Assembly (NCBI RefSeq): GCF_021531975.1
Contig: NZ_JAFBIY010000006.1
Coordinates: 124,001 to 188,000 of the forward strand
DNA length: 64,000 nucleotides
From: Faecalicatena contorta
GTDB lineage: Bacteria; Bacillota; Clostridia; Lachnospirales; Lachnospiraceae
Direction: 5' to 3'
Of the stretch, positions 9,414 through 17,605 are shown one piece after another. A program made the translations under genes and the position numbers. Every line of letters begins with the position of its first letter. Position 1 is the stretch's first letter. The notes beneath the pieces were generated by a model that did no database searches, was not told the DNA's origin, and saw only the letters and a program-made list of their open reading frames with translations.

Positions 9414-9436
9414 TTTCACTCTCCTGCCGGTCTTTC
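9401..9436. terminator. Bidirectional terminator between amt and DUF1667 gene
   Basis: A perfect 13-bp stem (GAAAGACCGGCAG at 9401-9413 with 9424-9436) and a 10-nt loop. It abuts the minus-strand stop at 9437. Its left arm is the truncated last copy of the 58-bp repeat. Confidence 0.8.
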
Positions 9437-9808
9437 TTATTCATTCACCTTCCATACACTCTTCGTCGCCACAACATCGACTCCTGTCCCGGCAACATCT
9501 TTCACGATCACATCCCCGATTTTTACAGGCGCCTTTACCGTCACTTCCCGCAGCACCTGCATACAGGCCATAATCTTATCCTTCGGGATATCTGTTCTGG
9601 TTTTTACCGATATAACTGGCTGATTCCCTTCTTCCACCAGAACTGTTGAAGTAACGATCCTGGTCGGATTCGTCACTTCTTTTCTGGCATAAACATCTCC
9701 ACGTTTACATGTATTTCCCGTAACGCTTTTCACTGTATCATCCGCCATTTCTACCTTCAGAGGACAGCCCAGTGGACACCCGATACATATGAGCTCTCGT
9801 ATTTCCAT
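9437..9808 (-). CDS. DUF1667 iron-sulfur-type redox protein
   Basis: A 123-aa DUF1667 protein with a cysteine-rich start, CIGCPLGCPLKV, plus CKRGDVYARKE further on. This pattern suits a small Fe-S or zinc site. The family is nearly always found behind a GlpA-like dehydrogenase and an FAD/NAD oxidoreductase in Clostridia and Thermotogales, as here (4 bp after the oxidoreductase). The trio is believed to act as an electron-transferring glycerol-3-phosphate (or similar) oxidase complex. The exact role of this subunit is not established. Confidence 0.85.
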   Translation of the reverse strand: MEIRELICIGCPLGCPLKVEMADDTVKSVTGNTCKRGDVYARKEVTNPTRIVTSTVLVEEGNQPVISVKTRTDIPKDKIMACMQVLREVTVKAPVKIGDVIVKDVAGTGVDVVATKSVWKVNE

Positions 9809-9811
9809 CTC

Positions 9812-11086
9812 CTATCCCTCCTCTATCCGTATCTGAATCCTCTGCATTTGTGGATGCTTCAGAATATCCTCTTTTTTCAACACGACCTGTTCCATCTCTC
9901 CCGGTGTCATAATCTTATGCTTTCTGCGAAAAACTCTTTCTTTGTCATAATACACACTGACGTAACAGTTCTTGTACACTTTTGCGACACGGAAACGTAC
10001 CACCAGATCTGTCTCCATTTTATCCAGACGGACCATTTGTGGAACGCTGTAGCGTACTCCACCCTCTGCATATATTGGAACGCCGACGGATTTCTGTTGT
10101 TCCACCAGCCCAAAGTTTCTCTTCACATAGCGGGCAGCGTGCTCTCCCGCCAGCTTTGCTTCCCCTGAAACATAGTCCACCAGATCGTGCACATGAAGGA
10201 CATTTCCACATGCGAAAACACCTGCAACCGTTGTCTCCAGACTTTCATTTACAGCCGGTCCCTTTGTCACCGGATCCAGACAAATGCCACACTCTCTGGA
10301 CAACTCATTCTCCGGAATCAGGCCAACGGACAGAAGTAACGTATCGCATATGATCTTTTCTTCTGTACCCGGTATTGGCTTTCCGTTACCGTCAACTTCT
10401 GCGAGTGTAACTGCTTCCAGCCTTTCTCTGCCATGAATCTGCGTTACCGTGTGGCTGAGCTTCAGCGGAATACCATAATCATCCAGGCACTGTACGATAT
10501 TCCGTTTCAAGCCGCCGGAATAGGGCATAATCTCTGCCACGACTTTTACACTGGCCCCCTCCAGCGTCATTCTTCTTGCCATAATTAGCCCAATATCACC
10601 AGAACCCAGGATTACTACTTTTCGTCCCGGAAGATAACCTTCTATATTAACAAGCCGCTGCGCTGTTCCAGCTGAGAAAATTCCTGCCGGGCGATATCCT
10701 GGTATATTCAAAGCTCCTCTGGGGCGTTCTCTGCATCCCATCGCCAGAACGATTGCCTTCGCCTGTATCTCGAAAATCCCTTCTTTACTATTCAGGGCAA
10801 GTATCCTCTTATCCTCACTGATCTGCATGACCATCGTATCCAGTCTGTACTCGATCTCAAGTTCTTTCACCTGCCGGATAAAACGCTCTGCATATTCCGG
10901 ACCTGTAAGCTCCTCCTGAAATGTATGCAGCCCGAAACCATTGTGAATACATTGATTCAGTATTCCTCCAAGCTCATGATCCCGTTCCAGAATCAGTATT
11001 TGCTCTATCCCGTTCTCTCTTGCCGAAATAGCAGCTGCAAGTCCTGCAGGGCCTCCGCCGATAATGACGATATCATATTTTTTCAT
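9812..11086 (-). CDS. FAD/NAD(P)-dependent oxidoreductase
   Basis: A 424-aa two-dinucleotide-domain flavoprotein. The FAD site is at the very start (DIVIIGGGPAGLAAA) and a second Rossmann motif is VVILGSGDIGLIMARR around residue 160. The region FACGNVLHVHDLVDYVSGEA is typical of NADH-oxidoreductase partners of GlpA-like enzymes. The start at 11086 follows AAGGAGA and overlaps the upstream stop by 4 bp (ATGA), showing tight coupling; the open frame extends 20 codons further but lacks a ribosome site. It probably passes electrons from the dehydrogenase to NAD+ or another carrier. Confidence 0.88.
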   Translation of the reverse strand: MKKYDIVIIGGGPAGLAAAISARENGIEQILILERDHELGGILNQCIHNGFGLHTFQEELTGPEYAERFIRQVKELEIEYRLDTMVMQISEDKRILALNSKEGIFEIQAKAIVLAMGCRERPRGALNIPGYRPAGIFSAGTAQRLVNIEGYLPGRKVVILGSGDIGLIMARRMTLEGASVKVVAEIMPYSGGLKRNIVQCLDDYGIPLKLSHTVTQIHGRERLEAVTLAEVDGNGKPIPGTEEKIICDTLLLSVGLIPENELSRECGICLDPVTKGPAVNESLETTVAGVFACGNVLHVHDLVDYVSGEAKLAGEHAARYVKRNFGLVEQQKSVGVPIYAEGGVRYSVPQMVRLDKMETDLVVRFRVAKVYKNCYVSVYYDKERVFRRKHKIMTPGEMEQVVLKKEDILKHPQMQRIQIRIEEG

Positions 11087-12531
11087 CTGCCTGTCTCCTT
11101 GTCCATTCTTCCAGATCCGGTAATGATTTTCGATTCCCCTCCGCATTTGGTAATCTCCTGCTGCCGTATCTTAAGCTCACGGGCAAGAATCTCCATCGTT
11201 CTCGGCATGCAAAATCCTGACTGGCACCGTCCCATCCCGGCTCTTGTCCGTTTTTTGACTCCATCCATGGAACGAGCTCCTAAGGGTCTTCGAATTGCAT
11301 CGATAATTTCTCCTTCGGTAATCATTTCACAACGGCAAATCATATTTCCATAAGCCGGATTCTTACGAATCAGTTCGTTTCTTTCTTCAATACTTAATTT
11401 CTGCGGATTTAAAATCCCCTTCCTCCTGCCGTCATATTCCGGATCATCCGGAAGTTCCATCTTCTCTTTCAGAAGCTCTGCTATCGTATAACCAATTGCC
11501 GGTGCACTGGTAAGTCCCGGTGAGGCGATGCCCGCACAGTCATAAAATCCTGGTGCGTCCTCTACTTCCCCGATAATAAAATCTTCTCCTGCTTCATGTG
11601 CACGTAGCCCGGTAAAAGATGTAATCACATCCCGCATCGGAAGACCGTGCACACTTTTTTCTGCTTTTTCAGCCAACTCTTCCATACCCTCGCAAGTCGT
11701 AGAAACATCCTCTTTATCCATAATATCAGTTGAAGTCGGCCCCACCAGCAGATTGCCATGCACAGTCGGTGTTACCAGCACTCCTTTGCCGTATTTCCCC
11801 GGAAGTGTAAAGATGGTTCTTGCTACATGCCCACCCGCACTTTTATCTAACAGGCAATACTCGCCCTTCCTGGGTGTAATCGTAAGTTTCTGACTACTGA
11901 CCATATTATGAAACCGGTCAGCATAGACACCGGCGGCATTTACCACACATTTTGCAGCAAAATCCCCTTTTGCAGTCCGGATCTTATATTGGCCTTCTTC
12001 TCTTGTAATTTCCTCTACTTCTGTATCAAACTGAAATTCCACACCATTCTTCACTGCATTTTCTGCGAATGCTATATTCATTGAGAACGGACATACAATC
12101 CCGGCTGTCGGAGCATACAATGCTGCCACCACGTTTTCCGTTACATTTGGCTCCATCTCAAGAACCTCTTCTCCAGAAAGAATCCGAAGCCCCTGCACGC
12201 CATTTTCCATGCCTCGTTCATACAGACTTCGCAAATGGTCCATTTTCCCTTCATCCGTACAGATCACAAAAGATCCAATTCTTTCAAACGGAAAATCCAG
12301 TTCTTTTGACAAAGGTTCCATCATTTCATTTCCCAGAATATTCATCTTCGCTTTCAACGTTCCCGGCAGTGCATCATACCCCGCATGAACAATCCCACTG
12401 TTTGCCTTTGAGGTACCACAGCACACATCCTCCTCTTTTTCAAGGACGCATATCTTTGCCTTATAACGCGACAGGCTTCTCGCAACCGCACACCCGGTCA
12501 CACCAGCTCCTATGATGATAATGTCATACAT
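11083..12531 (-). CDS. GlpA-like FAD-dependent dehydrogenase with BFD-type Fe-S domain
   Basis: A 482-aa DAO-family flavoprotein (DIIIIGAGVTGCAVARSL at the N-terminus). It resembles anaerobic glycerol-3-phosphate dehydrogenase subunit A and 2-hydroxyglutarate oxidase-like enzymes. The C-terminal 90 residues hold CRCEMITEGEI and CQSGFC, a BFD-like [2Fe-2S] module. The start is set at 12531 because AGGAGG lies 7 nt before that ATG. It is cotranscribed with the next two genes (4-bp overlap and 4-bp gap). Glycerol-3-phosphate is the likely substrate by family, but no glpK or glpF is nearby, so this is inference. Confidence 0.85.
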   Translation of the reverse strand: MYDIIIIGAGVTGCAVARSLSRYKAKICVLEKEEDVCCGTSKANSGIVHAGYDALPGTLKAKMNILGNEMMEPLSKELDFPFERIGSFVICTDEGKMDHLRSLYERGMENGVQGLRILSGEEVLEMEPNVTENVVAALYAPTAGIVCPFSMNIAFAENAVKNGVEFQFDTEVEEITREEGQYKIRTAKGDFAAKCVVNAAGVYADRFHNMVSSQKLTITPRKGEYCLLDKSAGGHVARTIFTLPGKYGKGVLVTPTVHGNLLVGPTSTDIMDKEDVSTTCEGMEELAEKAEKSVHGLPMRDVITSFTGLRAHEAGEDFIIGEVEDAPGFYDCAGIASPGLTSAPAIGYTIAELLKEKMELPDDPEYDGRRKGILNPQKLSIEERNELIRKNPAYGNMICRCEMITEGEIIDAIRRPLGARSMDGVKKRTRAGMGRCQSGFCMPRTMEILARELKIRQQEITKCGGESKIITGSGRMDKETGR

Positions 12532-12535
12532 AACC

Positions 12536-13360
12536 TTACCTCCTGTTTCTCGCACGTTCTTTCAACTCCTCCAGTAGTTCTTTGTGTTTTCTGGATTCCA
12601 TCTTCGGGAACGCTTTTACAAGACGCCTTGCAACACGGTTTCTCTCTGCAGAAATCTCTTCATACTTACGCCGCAGCTCTTCTTTGCGCGCCTCGTACTT
12701 CTGCCGATTCTCCTCTGCCAGCTCTTCCAGCTTCTGTTTGCCTTCCTCCCCGATTTCCATTGTATCCATGACAGTCTCGGAAATATTTTCTCCCACCTTG
12801 TCGGAGAATTCGCGTAACTCTGCTGCAATTTTTTCCATCGCTTCCAGCTTCCGGTTCAGTTTAAGAATACCAGATGCAGTCACATATAGATCAGCAAATA
12901 AAGCGATACTTAGAACACATAATATCACCACTCCCGCAACAACCGGAATCATAGCAAGCACTTTGTGAATCAACGGATGAATTCCTTTTACAATAGCCAC
13001 ACACGCTACTCCCCAGACAAGAGAAAAAATAAGGCATACGTATCCACCGATATTGAGCGGCTGATTCGAATAGTCCCACCACTTATGATGAAAAATCTTA
13101 TCCATAAAATATCCGGTCAGCCCTTCCAGAACAGTAACCAGAATCGTTGATGTCACATACAGAAAAATAAGATTCCCGGATAATGGTGTCAGAAAATAGA
13201 TGACCACACTTACACCGACACCATAGATCGGACAGATTGGTCCATTTAAAAAGCCTCTGTTTACAAATTTCCCTTGTTTTGTCGTTGCATAAGCAACCTC
13301 TGTACACCATCCAAGGAAACCATATGTAAAAAAATATAATAACAAATAATATACCTGCAT
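12536..13360 (-). CDS. CmpB-like putative ABC-transporter type IV membrane protein
   Basis: A 274-aa protein. The first 165 residues form about five membrane helices with the family hallmark FFTYGFLGWCTEVAY and RGFLNGPICPIYGVG, as in the 'putative ABC-transporter type IV' (CmpB) family. The rest (about 165-274) is highly charged coiled coil rich in E/K/R. No ATPase gene is adjacent, and the family's transporter role is unproven. It is the first gene of the redox operon, with a good promoter at 13403-13431. The stop lies 4 bp before the GlpA-like start. Confidence 0.8.
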   Translation of the reverse strand: MQVYYLLLYFFTYGFLGWCTEVAYATTKQGKFVNRGFLNGPICPIYGVGVSVVIYFLTPLSGNLIFLYVTSTILVTVLEGLTGYFMDKIFHHKWWDYSNQPLNIGGYVCLIFSLVWGVACVAIVKGIHPLIHKVLAMIPVVAGVVILCVLSIALFADLYVTASGILKLNRKLEAMEKIAAELREFSDKVGENISETVMDTMEIGEEGKQKLEELAEENRQKYEARKEELRRKYEEISAERNRVARRLVKAFPKMESRKHKELLEELKERARNRR

Positions 13361-13402
13361 AATAAGACCCCATTTTCAATTCAAATCATATATTTTCATA
13401 AA

Positions 13403-13431
13403 AGTATACTTCACATTGCCAATTTCGTCAA
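13403..13431 (-). promoter_or_regulatory. Promoter of the CmpB-GlpA-like operon
   Basis: Minus-strand -35 TTGACG (13431-13426) and -10 TATACT (13408-13403) with a 17-nt spacer. It overlaps the divergent feo promoter. Confidence 0.75.
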
Positions 13432-13444
13432 ATAGTGATATACT
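13416..13444 (+). promoter_or_regulatory. feoAB promoter
   Basis: -35 TTGCCA (13416-13421), 17-nt spacer, -10 TATACT (13439-13444). The start point near 13451 falls at the edge of the Fur box. Confidence 0.7.
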
Positions 13445-13451
13445 CCTTATG

Positions 13452-13470
13452 GATAATGATTCTCATTATA
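13452..13470 (+). promoter_or_regulatory. Fur box
   Basis: GATAATGATTCTCATTATA matches the 19-bp Fur consensus (GATAATGATAATCATTATC) at 16 positions. It lies just downstream of the predicted feo start point and 26 bp before the feoA ATG. Binding here would block feoAB when iron is plentiful. Confidence 0.85.
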
Positions 13471-13495
13471 TTAATTATGATAAAGGAGTAATCCC

Positions 13496-13744
13496 ATGAC
13501 ACTAAAACAAGGAAAAAATCATCACATTTACCGGGTGCTCTCTATCCATATTGAACTGGAACTGGAGCGGCGTCTGGAAGCGCTTGGCCTGACCGAAGGG
13601 TCTCTTGTCACGGTAATGAATAATGATAAAAAAGGTGCTCTCACCGCAAAGTTCCGCGGCACACGCTTTGCCCTCGGCAAACGTATCGCGGATAACATCG
13701 AAGTAAAGGAGGTGGAAGGCACATGTCCGGAACCATCAATGTAG
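13496..13744 (+). CDS. feoA: Ferrous iron transport protein A
   Basis: An SH3-like 82-aa accessory protein for FeoB, probably modulating its GTPase or assembly. The typical central pattern is present (RLEALGLTEGSLVTVMNNDKKG and FRGTRFALGKRIADNIEV). The ATG lies 9 nt after AAAGGAG. The last 22 bp overlap the start of feoB, coupling the two genes. Control by iron through the Fur box 26 bp upstream is strongly implied. Confidence 0.92.
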   Translation: MTLKQGKNHHIYRVLSIHIELELERRLEALGLTEGSLVTVMNNDKKGALTAKFRGTRFALGKRIADNIEVKEVEGTCPEPSM

Positions 13745-15768
13745 GTTTTATCGGAAATCCGAACTGCGGGAAAACAACTCTGTTTAACGCTTATACCGGC
13801 GCCAATCTAAAGGTTGCAAACTGGCCGGGCGTAACTGTTGAAAAGAAGGAAGGACATACCAGATACGAAGGGCAGGACTTCAATCTGATCGATCTCCCGG
13901 GTATTTACAGTCTCACCTCTTATACTATGGAAGAAACCGTTTCCCGTGAATGCATTATGAGTGATGAAGTCGACATTATCGTTGATGTCATTGATGCTTC
14001 CTGTCTGGAACGCAACCTGTACCTCACACTTCAGCTACTGGAGCTTGGAAAGCCTGTTGTGCTGGCACTGAATATGATGGACGTAGTAGAAGAAAGGGGC
14101 ATGGAGATTGACCTGCATCGTCTTCCGGAGATGCTTGGCATCCCGGCCATTCCAGTATCAGCCCGTAAGAAAACCGGACTGTCTATTCTTATGCATGCTG
14201 TTGCACACCACAGTGAATACAGCAAACAAGGGCCTTATATTCATCATCATTCCGGCAAATCATCCAGCCATCCGCACAATCACCATGATGAATATGCAAT
14301 GGTATACGAAGATTATATAGAAGATAAAATTGATATTATAACCACTGCTCTTGCCGAGAAATATCCAGACATAACCAACAGCAGATGGCACGCTATTAAA
14401 CTTCTGGAAAAGGACAAGAATGTAACAGAAAATCATCCGCTCCCACTGGATGATGTCATTGACCGCAGCTACGAAAAAGATATCATCAACCAGAAATATG
14501 ATTTTATTGAGGAAATCATCTCGGAGGTCCTTGTTAACAAATCAGAAAAAGAAGCCTCTACAGACAAAATCGACCGATATCTGACAGATAAATGGCTTGG
14601 GCTCCCGATTTTCCTTCTTATAATGGCATTTGTTTTCTTCTGTACCTTTATGATCGGAGACTGGCTGAAGGGGTATTTTGAGATCGGGCTGGAAGCATTC
14701 TCGAGTCTGGTTGCAGGCGCACTTGCCACAATCCACACCAATCCGATGCTGACCTCTCTGATCGTAGACGGCATTATATCCGGTGTCGGCGGAATCCTTA
14801 CATTTCTGCCAAATATATTTATTCTCTTTCTGGCTCTTGCTATTCTGGAAGACAGTGGATATATGTCAAGAGTCGCCTTCGTCATGGATGATATCATGAG
14901 TCATCTTGGATTGTCCGGCAGAGCATTTCTTCCGCTTCTTCTGGGATTCGGATGTACAGTACCGGCTGTCATGGCTTCCCGGGCACTGGAAAACAAAAAA
15001 GACCGTTTTAAGACGATACTGGTAACACCTTTTATGTCCTGCAGCGCAAGACTACCGATATATGTACTCTTCTCATCCATGTTCTTCGGAAAGTATGCAC
15101 TGTTTGTGTGCTATTCCATGTATCTGCTTGGAATCATCATGGCAATCGGCACTGCATACATATTATCGAAAATAGACGGCAGCAAAGCAGAACATGCGCT
15201 TATGATAGAGCTTCCGGAATACAAATCTCCGAACGCAAGAACAATCGCCATCTATGTATGGCAAAAAATCAAGGATTATCTTACCAAGGCCGGAACAGTT
15301 ATTTTCATTGCTTCCGTCATTATGTGGATCATCCTGAACTTCGGTCCAGCCGGATATGTAACCGATATTGCCCAGAGCTTTGGCTCACTGATCGGAAAAG
15401 CGGCTGTTCCAATCTTTAAACCGGCCGGACTTGGATACTGGCAGATCATCGTTGCGCTCATTTCCGGTATTGCTGCAAAGGAAGTGGTTGTATCCAGCTG
15501 CAGCGTCTTATTCGGAATCCAGAATATTACAACCGCCCATGGCATGCAGGCAATGGTAACTACCCTTGGCAGCATAGGATTCGGAGCTGCTAATGCTTAT
15601 GCACTTATGGTATTCTGTCTGCTCTACATACCTTGTACAGCAACCATTGCTACCATTCACAGAGAACTGAAAAGCTGGAAATCCACCTTCGGTATTCTGG
15701 CCTTCCAACTGCTTGTCGCATGGGGTATGAGCTGTATCGTATATCATATCGGATTGTTAATTGTATAA
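13723..15768 (+). CDS. feoB: Ferrous iron transporter B
   Basis: A 681-aa Fe2+ transporter. The N-terminal G-domain carries G1 GNPNCGKTT (residues 11-19), G3 DLPG (57-60), G4 NMMD (117-120) and G5 SARKKTG. It is followed by a helical spacer and a membrane domain from about residue 285 with the duplicated Gate motifs (LLLGFGCTVPAVMA and SCSARLPIYVLF). A histidine-rich stretch at residues 162-188 (ten His) sits after the G-domain. Start at 13723 follows AAGGAGG inside feoA. No feoC is found; the next gene is on the other strand after a strong terminator. Confidence 0.95.
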   Translation: MSGTINVGFIGNPNCGKTTLFNAYTGANLKVANWPGVTVEKKEGHTRYEGQDFNLIDLPGIYSLTSYTMEETVSRECIMSDEVDIIVDVIDASCLERNLYLTLQLLELGKPVVLALNMMDVVEERGMEIDLHRLPEMLGIPAIPVSARKKTGLSILMHAVAHHSEYSKQGPYIHHHSGKSSSHPHNHHDEYAMVYEDYIEDKIDIITTALAEKYPDITNSRWHAIKLLEKDKNVTENHPLPLDDVIDRSYEKDIINQKYDFIEEIISEVLVNKSEKEASTDKIDRYLTDKWLGLPIFLLIMAFVFFCTFMIGDWLKGYFEIGLEAFSSLVAGALATIHTNPMLTSLIVDGIISGVGGILTFLPNIFILFLALAILEDSGYMSRVAFVMDDIMSHLGLSGRAFLPLLLGFGCTVPAVMASRALENKKDRFKTILVTPFMSCSARLPIYVLFSSMFFGKYALFVCYSMYLLGIIMAIGTAYILSKIDGSKAEHALMIELPEYKSPNARTIAIYVWQKIKDYLTKAGTVIFIASVIMWIILNFGPAGYVTDIAQSFGSLIGKAAVPIFKPAGLGYWQIIVALISGIAAKEVVVSSCSVLFGIQNITTAHGMQAMVTTLGSIGFGAANAYALMVFCLLYIPCTATIATIHRELKSWKSTFGILAFQLLVAWGMSCIVYHIGLLIV

Positions 15769-15775
15769 AGAAACA

Positions 15776-15819
15776 CCCCGGGGTAAAATGAAATTTCATC
15801 ATTTCATTTTACCCCGGGG
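15776..15819. terminator. Strong bidirectional terminator after feoB
   Basis: A perfect 19-bp inverted repeat (15776-15794 with 15801-15819) starting CCCCGGGGTAAAATG, with a 6-nt loop and T-runs on the plus side. It serves feoB and the convergent PHP gene. Its length and symmetry recall the REP-like palindromes elsewhere in the window. Confidence 0.85.
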
Positions 15820-15845
15820 TACTTTTTAATTTTACTACGTCCCTT
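15818..15845. repeat. Half copy of the GGGACGTAG REP-like element
   Basis: On the minus strand this reads AGGGACGTAGTAAAATTAAA. It is identical over 20 nt to one arm and loop of the palindrome at 44767-44809. The other arm is missing, replaced by the terminator at 15776-15819. The stop codon of the PHP gene (15835) lies inside it. Confidence 0.65.
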
Positions 15846-16671
15846 TTTTGTGTTGCAGATACGGAATTTCAATCGGATCAATCGGATCCATCGGATTCTC
15901 GATTTCTCCTTTCAGCTTCCTCTTGCGACGCTTCAGAAGCTCTCCGCCTTTATTATAGAACCAGAATGAATAAGTCAGTATCTTGTCCGCCTTCCCCATC
16001 TTGTCCTTTGTCGTCTTCCCATACAAGGTACCACCAGACTCAATTGGTGCTTTACTCCGGATCAGAGAGATAAGCTCTGTCTCACAGGTTACATATTCCG
16101 GAAGCTCTGTATAACCAAGCCCTACGCATTCCAGTTTGTGCGCATCACTTCCGCCGATTCCAGGCTTCTTATATTTTTTCGCAAGCTTCATCGCTCCTTC
16201 ATTCGACTCGGCCGGTTCACATGCGTTAAATGCTTCAATAAAATCAAAGCGCTTAATGATCTCCGGAGATTTGTAAAAACGTTTTGTATTTGTAAAGCTT
16301 AAGTATTTCCCGCCGCATGGATGCGCCGGTCCGAGAATTCCGCCATGTCGATGTACAAAATCGATCAGTTTACTGACAGACATCCCTCTAAGCTCCAGAA
16401 GCCGCATCCTCACACCTTCCGGCATTATACAGATAATATGCCCGGCATCACTGGTATCGTATTCGATTCCTTTGAGCACTACGAAATCCTCATGCATATT
16501 TCCCTTCATCTTATACTTCCAGTGTCTATATCCTTTATAAGTATCGTGATCGGTAATGAGCATACCGTCAAATCCCAGCTCCTTAAGCCTTGTAATGTAT
16601 TCGTCCAGTCCGATTTTACTGTCTATGGATCCTTCCTTTACGTGGCAATGCATATCCAGTTTCATATGCAA
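15835..16671 (-). CDS. PHP-domain metal-dependent phosphoesterase
   Basis: A 278-aa PHP-family hydrolase. Metal-binding motifs are in order: DMHCHVKEGS near the N-terminus, LITDHDT, GIEYD, GPAHPCGG and GGSDAHK. These match the COG0613-type phosphoesterases that act on nucleotides or phosphates, but the substrate is unknown. After about residue 225 comes a basic tail (LLKRRKRKLKGE, then a Pro/Ile-rich end). The C-terminus KKGT and its stop are encoded by a fragment of a REP-like repeat, so the tail may have been altered by that insertion. AAGGAGG precedes the start (MHMKLD; the second ATG is also possible). Confidence 0.85.
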   Translation of the reverse strand: MHMKLDMHCHVKEGSIDSKIGLDEYITRLKELGFDGMLITDHDTYKGYRHWKYKMKGNMHEDFVVLKGIEYDTSDAGHIICIMPEGVRMRLLELRGMSVSKLIDFVHRHGGILGPAHPCGGKYLSFTNTKRFYKSPEIIKRFDFIEAFNACEPAESNEGAMKLAKKYKKPGIGGSDAHKLECVGLGYTELPEYVTCETELISLIRSKAPIESGGTLYGKTTKDKMGKADKILTYSFWFYNKGGELLKRRKRKLKGEIENPMDPIDPIEIPYLQHKKGT

Positions 16672-16686
16672 GCCTCCTTCCCCGAT

Positions 16687-17454
16687 TTATGCTTCATCAT
16701 CTTCTTCCTTCTCTTCATCATCCAGATCCAGAATAATTCTTGCCTTTTCTACTTCAGACTCTACAGAGTCTTTTTCCTTTATCTCATCTGAAAATACTTT
16801 CTCTTTCTTACCGATCTTTCTTGACTGCATCATAAATTGCGTACCCATTCCGACCAGTGCGACAACTGCGCCAATCACATACCCTGCCCAGCCGATATGA
16901 TTCAGTCCTGCCACCTGAGAAACCATATTTCCGACCGTCATTCCGCCGCTAAGTGCCGTCACAATGATAATCAGCGGATCTACAAATATAGCAGATAAAA
17001 TTGCCAGGATAAGTGCCACTACAAGTACGATCCCCATACCGATCATAGTTGACGTACCGATCACAACACTCGTCGACATTCCACATACCAGCAAAGTGCC
17101 AAACGAAATACTATACAAAAATGTCAGACAGAAAACACCAAACCGATATAAAACAACTGACAGTACCGCAAGCGCAATCGCACATCCAAGTACAACAGCA
17201 AGTGCCACCATTCCTTCCAGCCCAGTCAGGGCAACCACCCCGATACCGACTGCAGCTCCGATACAAAATCCAACAATTCCGACAAGCACCCTCGCGATCT
17301 TCAATCCGAAAAAACAGATCAGAAGGCCAACGACAATGGCTATGATCATCGTCACCATATCTGGTCCGGATCCTGCAAGAAAAATTGATGTAGGTCCGTC
17401 AGCTCCTCCTATAACAGCATTTCCCATTCCGACAGCCTCTATTAACTCGTTCAT
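16687..17454 (-). CDS. Polytopic membrane protein (DUF4203/TM7S3-like) with decarboxylase-beta-like motif
   Basis: A 255-aa protein with seven or eight closely packed hydrophobic segments between residues 30 and 210, full of glycine, resembling the DUF4203 (TM7S3/TM198) fold. The C-terminal 45 residues are highly charged and acidic, ending in a run of E and D. At residues 12-28 it carries VIGGADGPTSIFLAG, almost the ion-pathway motif of Na+-pumping decarboxylase beta subunits, although the rest is not a decarboxylase subunit. Function unknown. It lies 15 bp upstream of the PHP gene on the same strand and is probably cotranscribed with it. Confidence 0.7.
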   Translation of the reverse strand: MNELIEAVGMGNAVIGGADGPTSIFLAGSGPDMVTMIIAIVVGLLICFFGLKIARVLVGIVGFCIGAAVGIGVVALTGLEGMVALAVVLGCAIALAVLSVVLYRFGVFCLTFLYSISFGTLLVCGMSTSVVIGTSTMIGMGIVLVVALILAILSAIFVDPLIIIVTALSGGMTVGNMVSQVAGLNHIGWAGYVIGAVVALVGMGTQFMMQSRKIGKKEKVFSDEIKEKDSVESEVEKARIILDLDDEEKEEDDEA

Positions 17455-17505
17455 GTTTTTTCTCCTTTGCCCCTTATTTTTATGTCGTAAAAACTTTCTG
17501 GTTTT

Positions 17506-17534
17506 ATTATAGCAGTATTGAAAACAACAGTAAA
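17506..17534 (-). promoter_or_regulatory. Promoter of the DUF4203-like gene
   Basis: Minus-strand -35 TTTACT (17534-17529), 17-nt spacer and -10 TATAAT (17511-17506). The -35 overlaps the base of the terminator stem at 17531. Confidence 0.65.
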
Positions 17535-17577
17535 GACGGGTATCTATTAATAATTACTTAAAAGATACCCGTCTTTA
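17531..17577. terminator. Terminator of the DUF6465-like gene
   Basis: A 15-bp perfect stem (17531-17545 with 17563-17577, TAAAGACGGGTATCT arm) with a 17-nt AT-rich loop, 29 bp past the stop at 17606. Confidence 0.8.
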
Positions 17578-17605
17578 CGATTATTCGTTATTTGATTTCT
17601 TCCTG

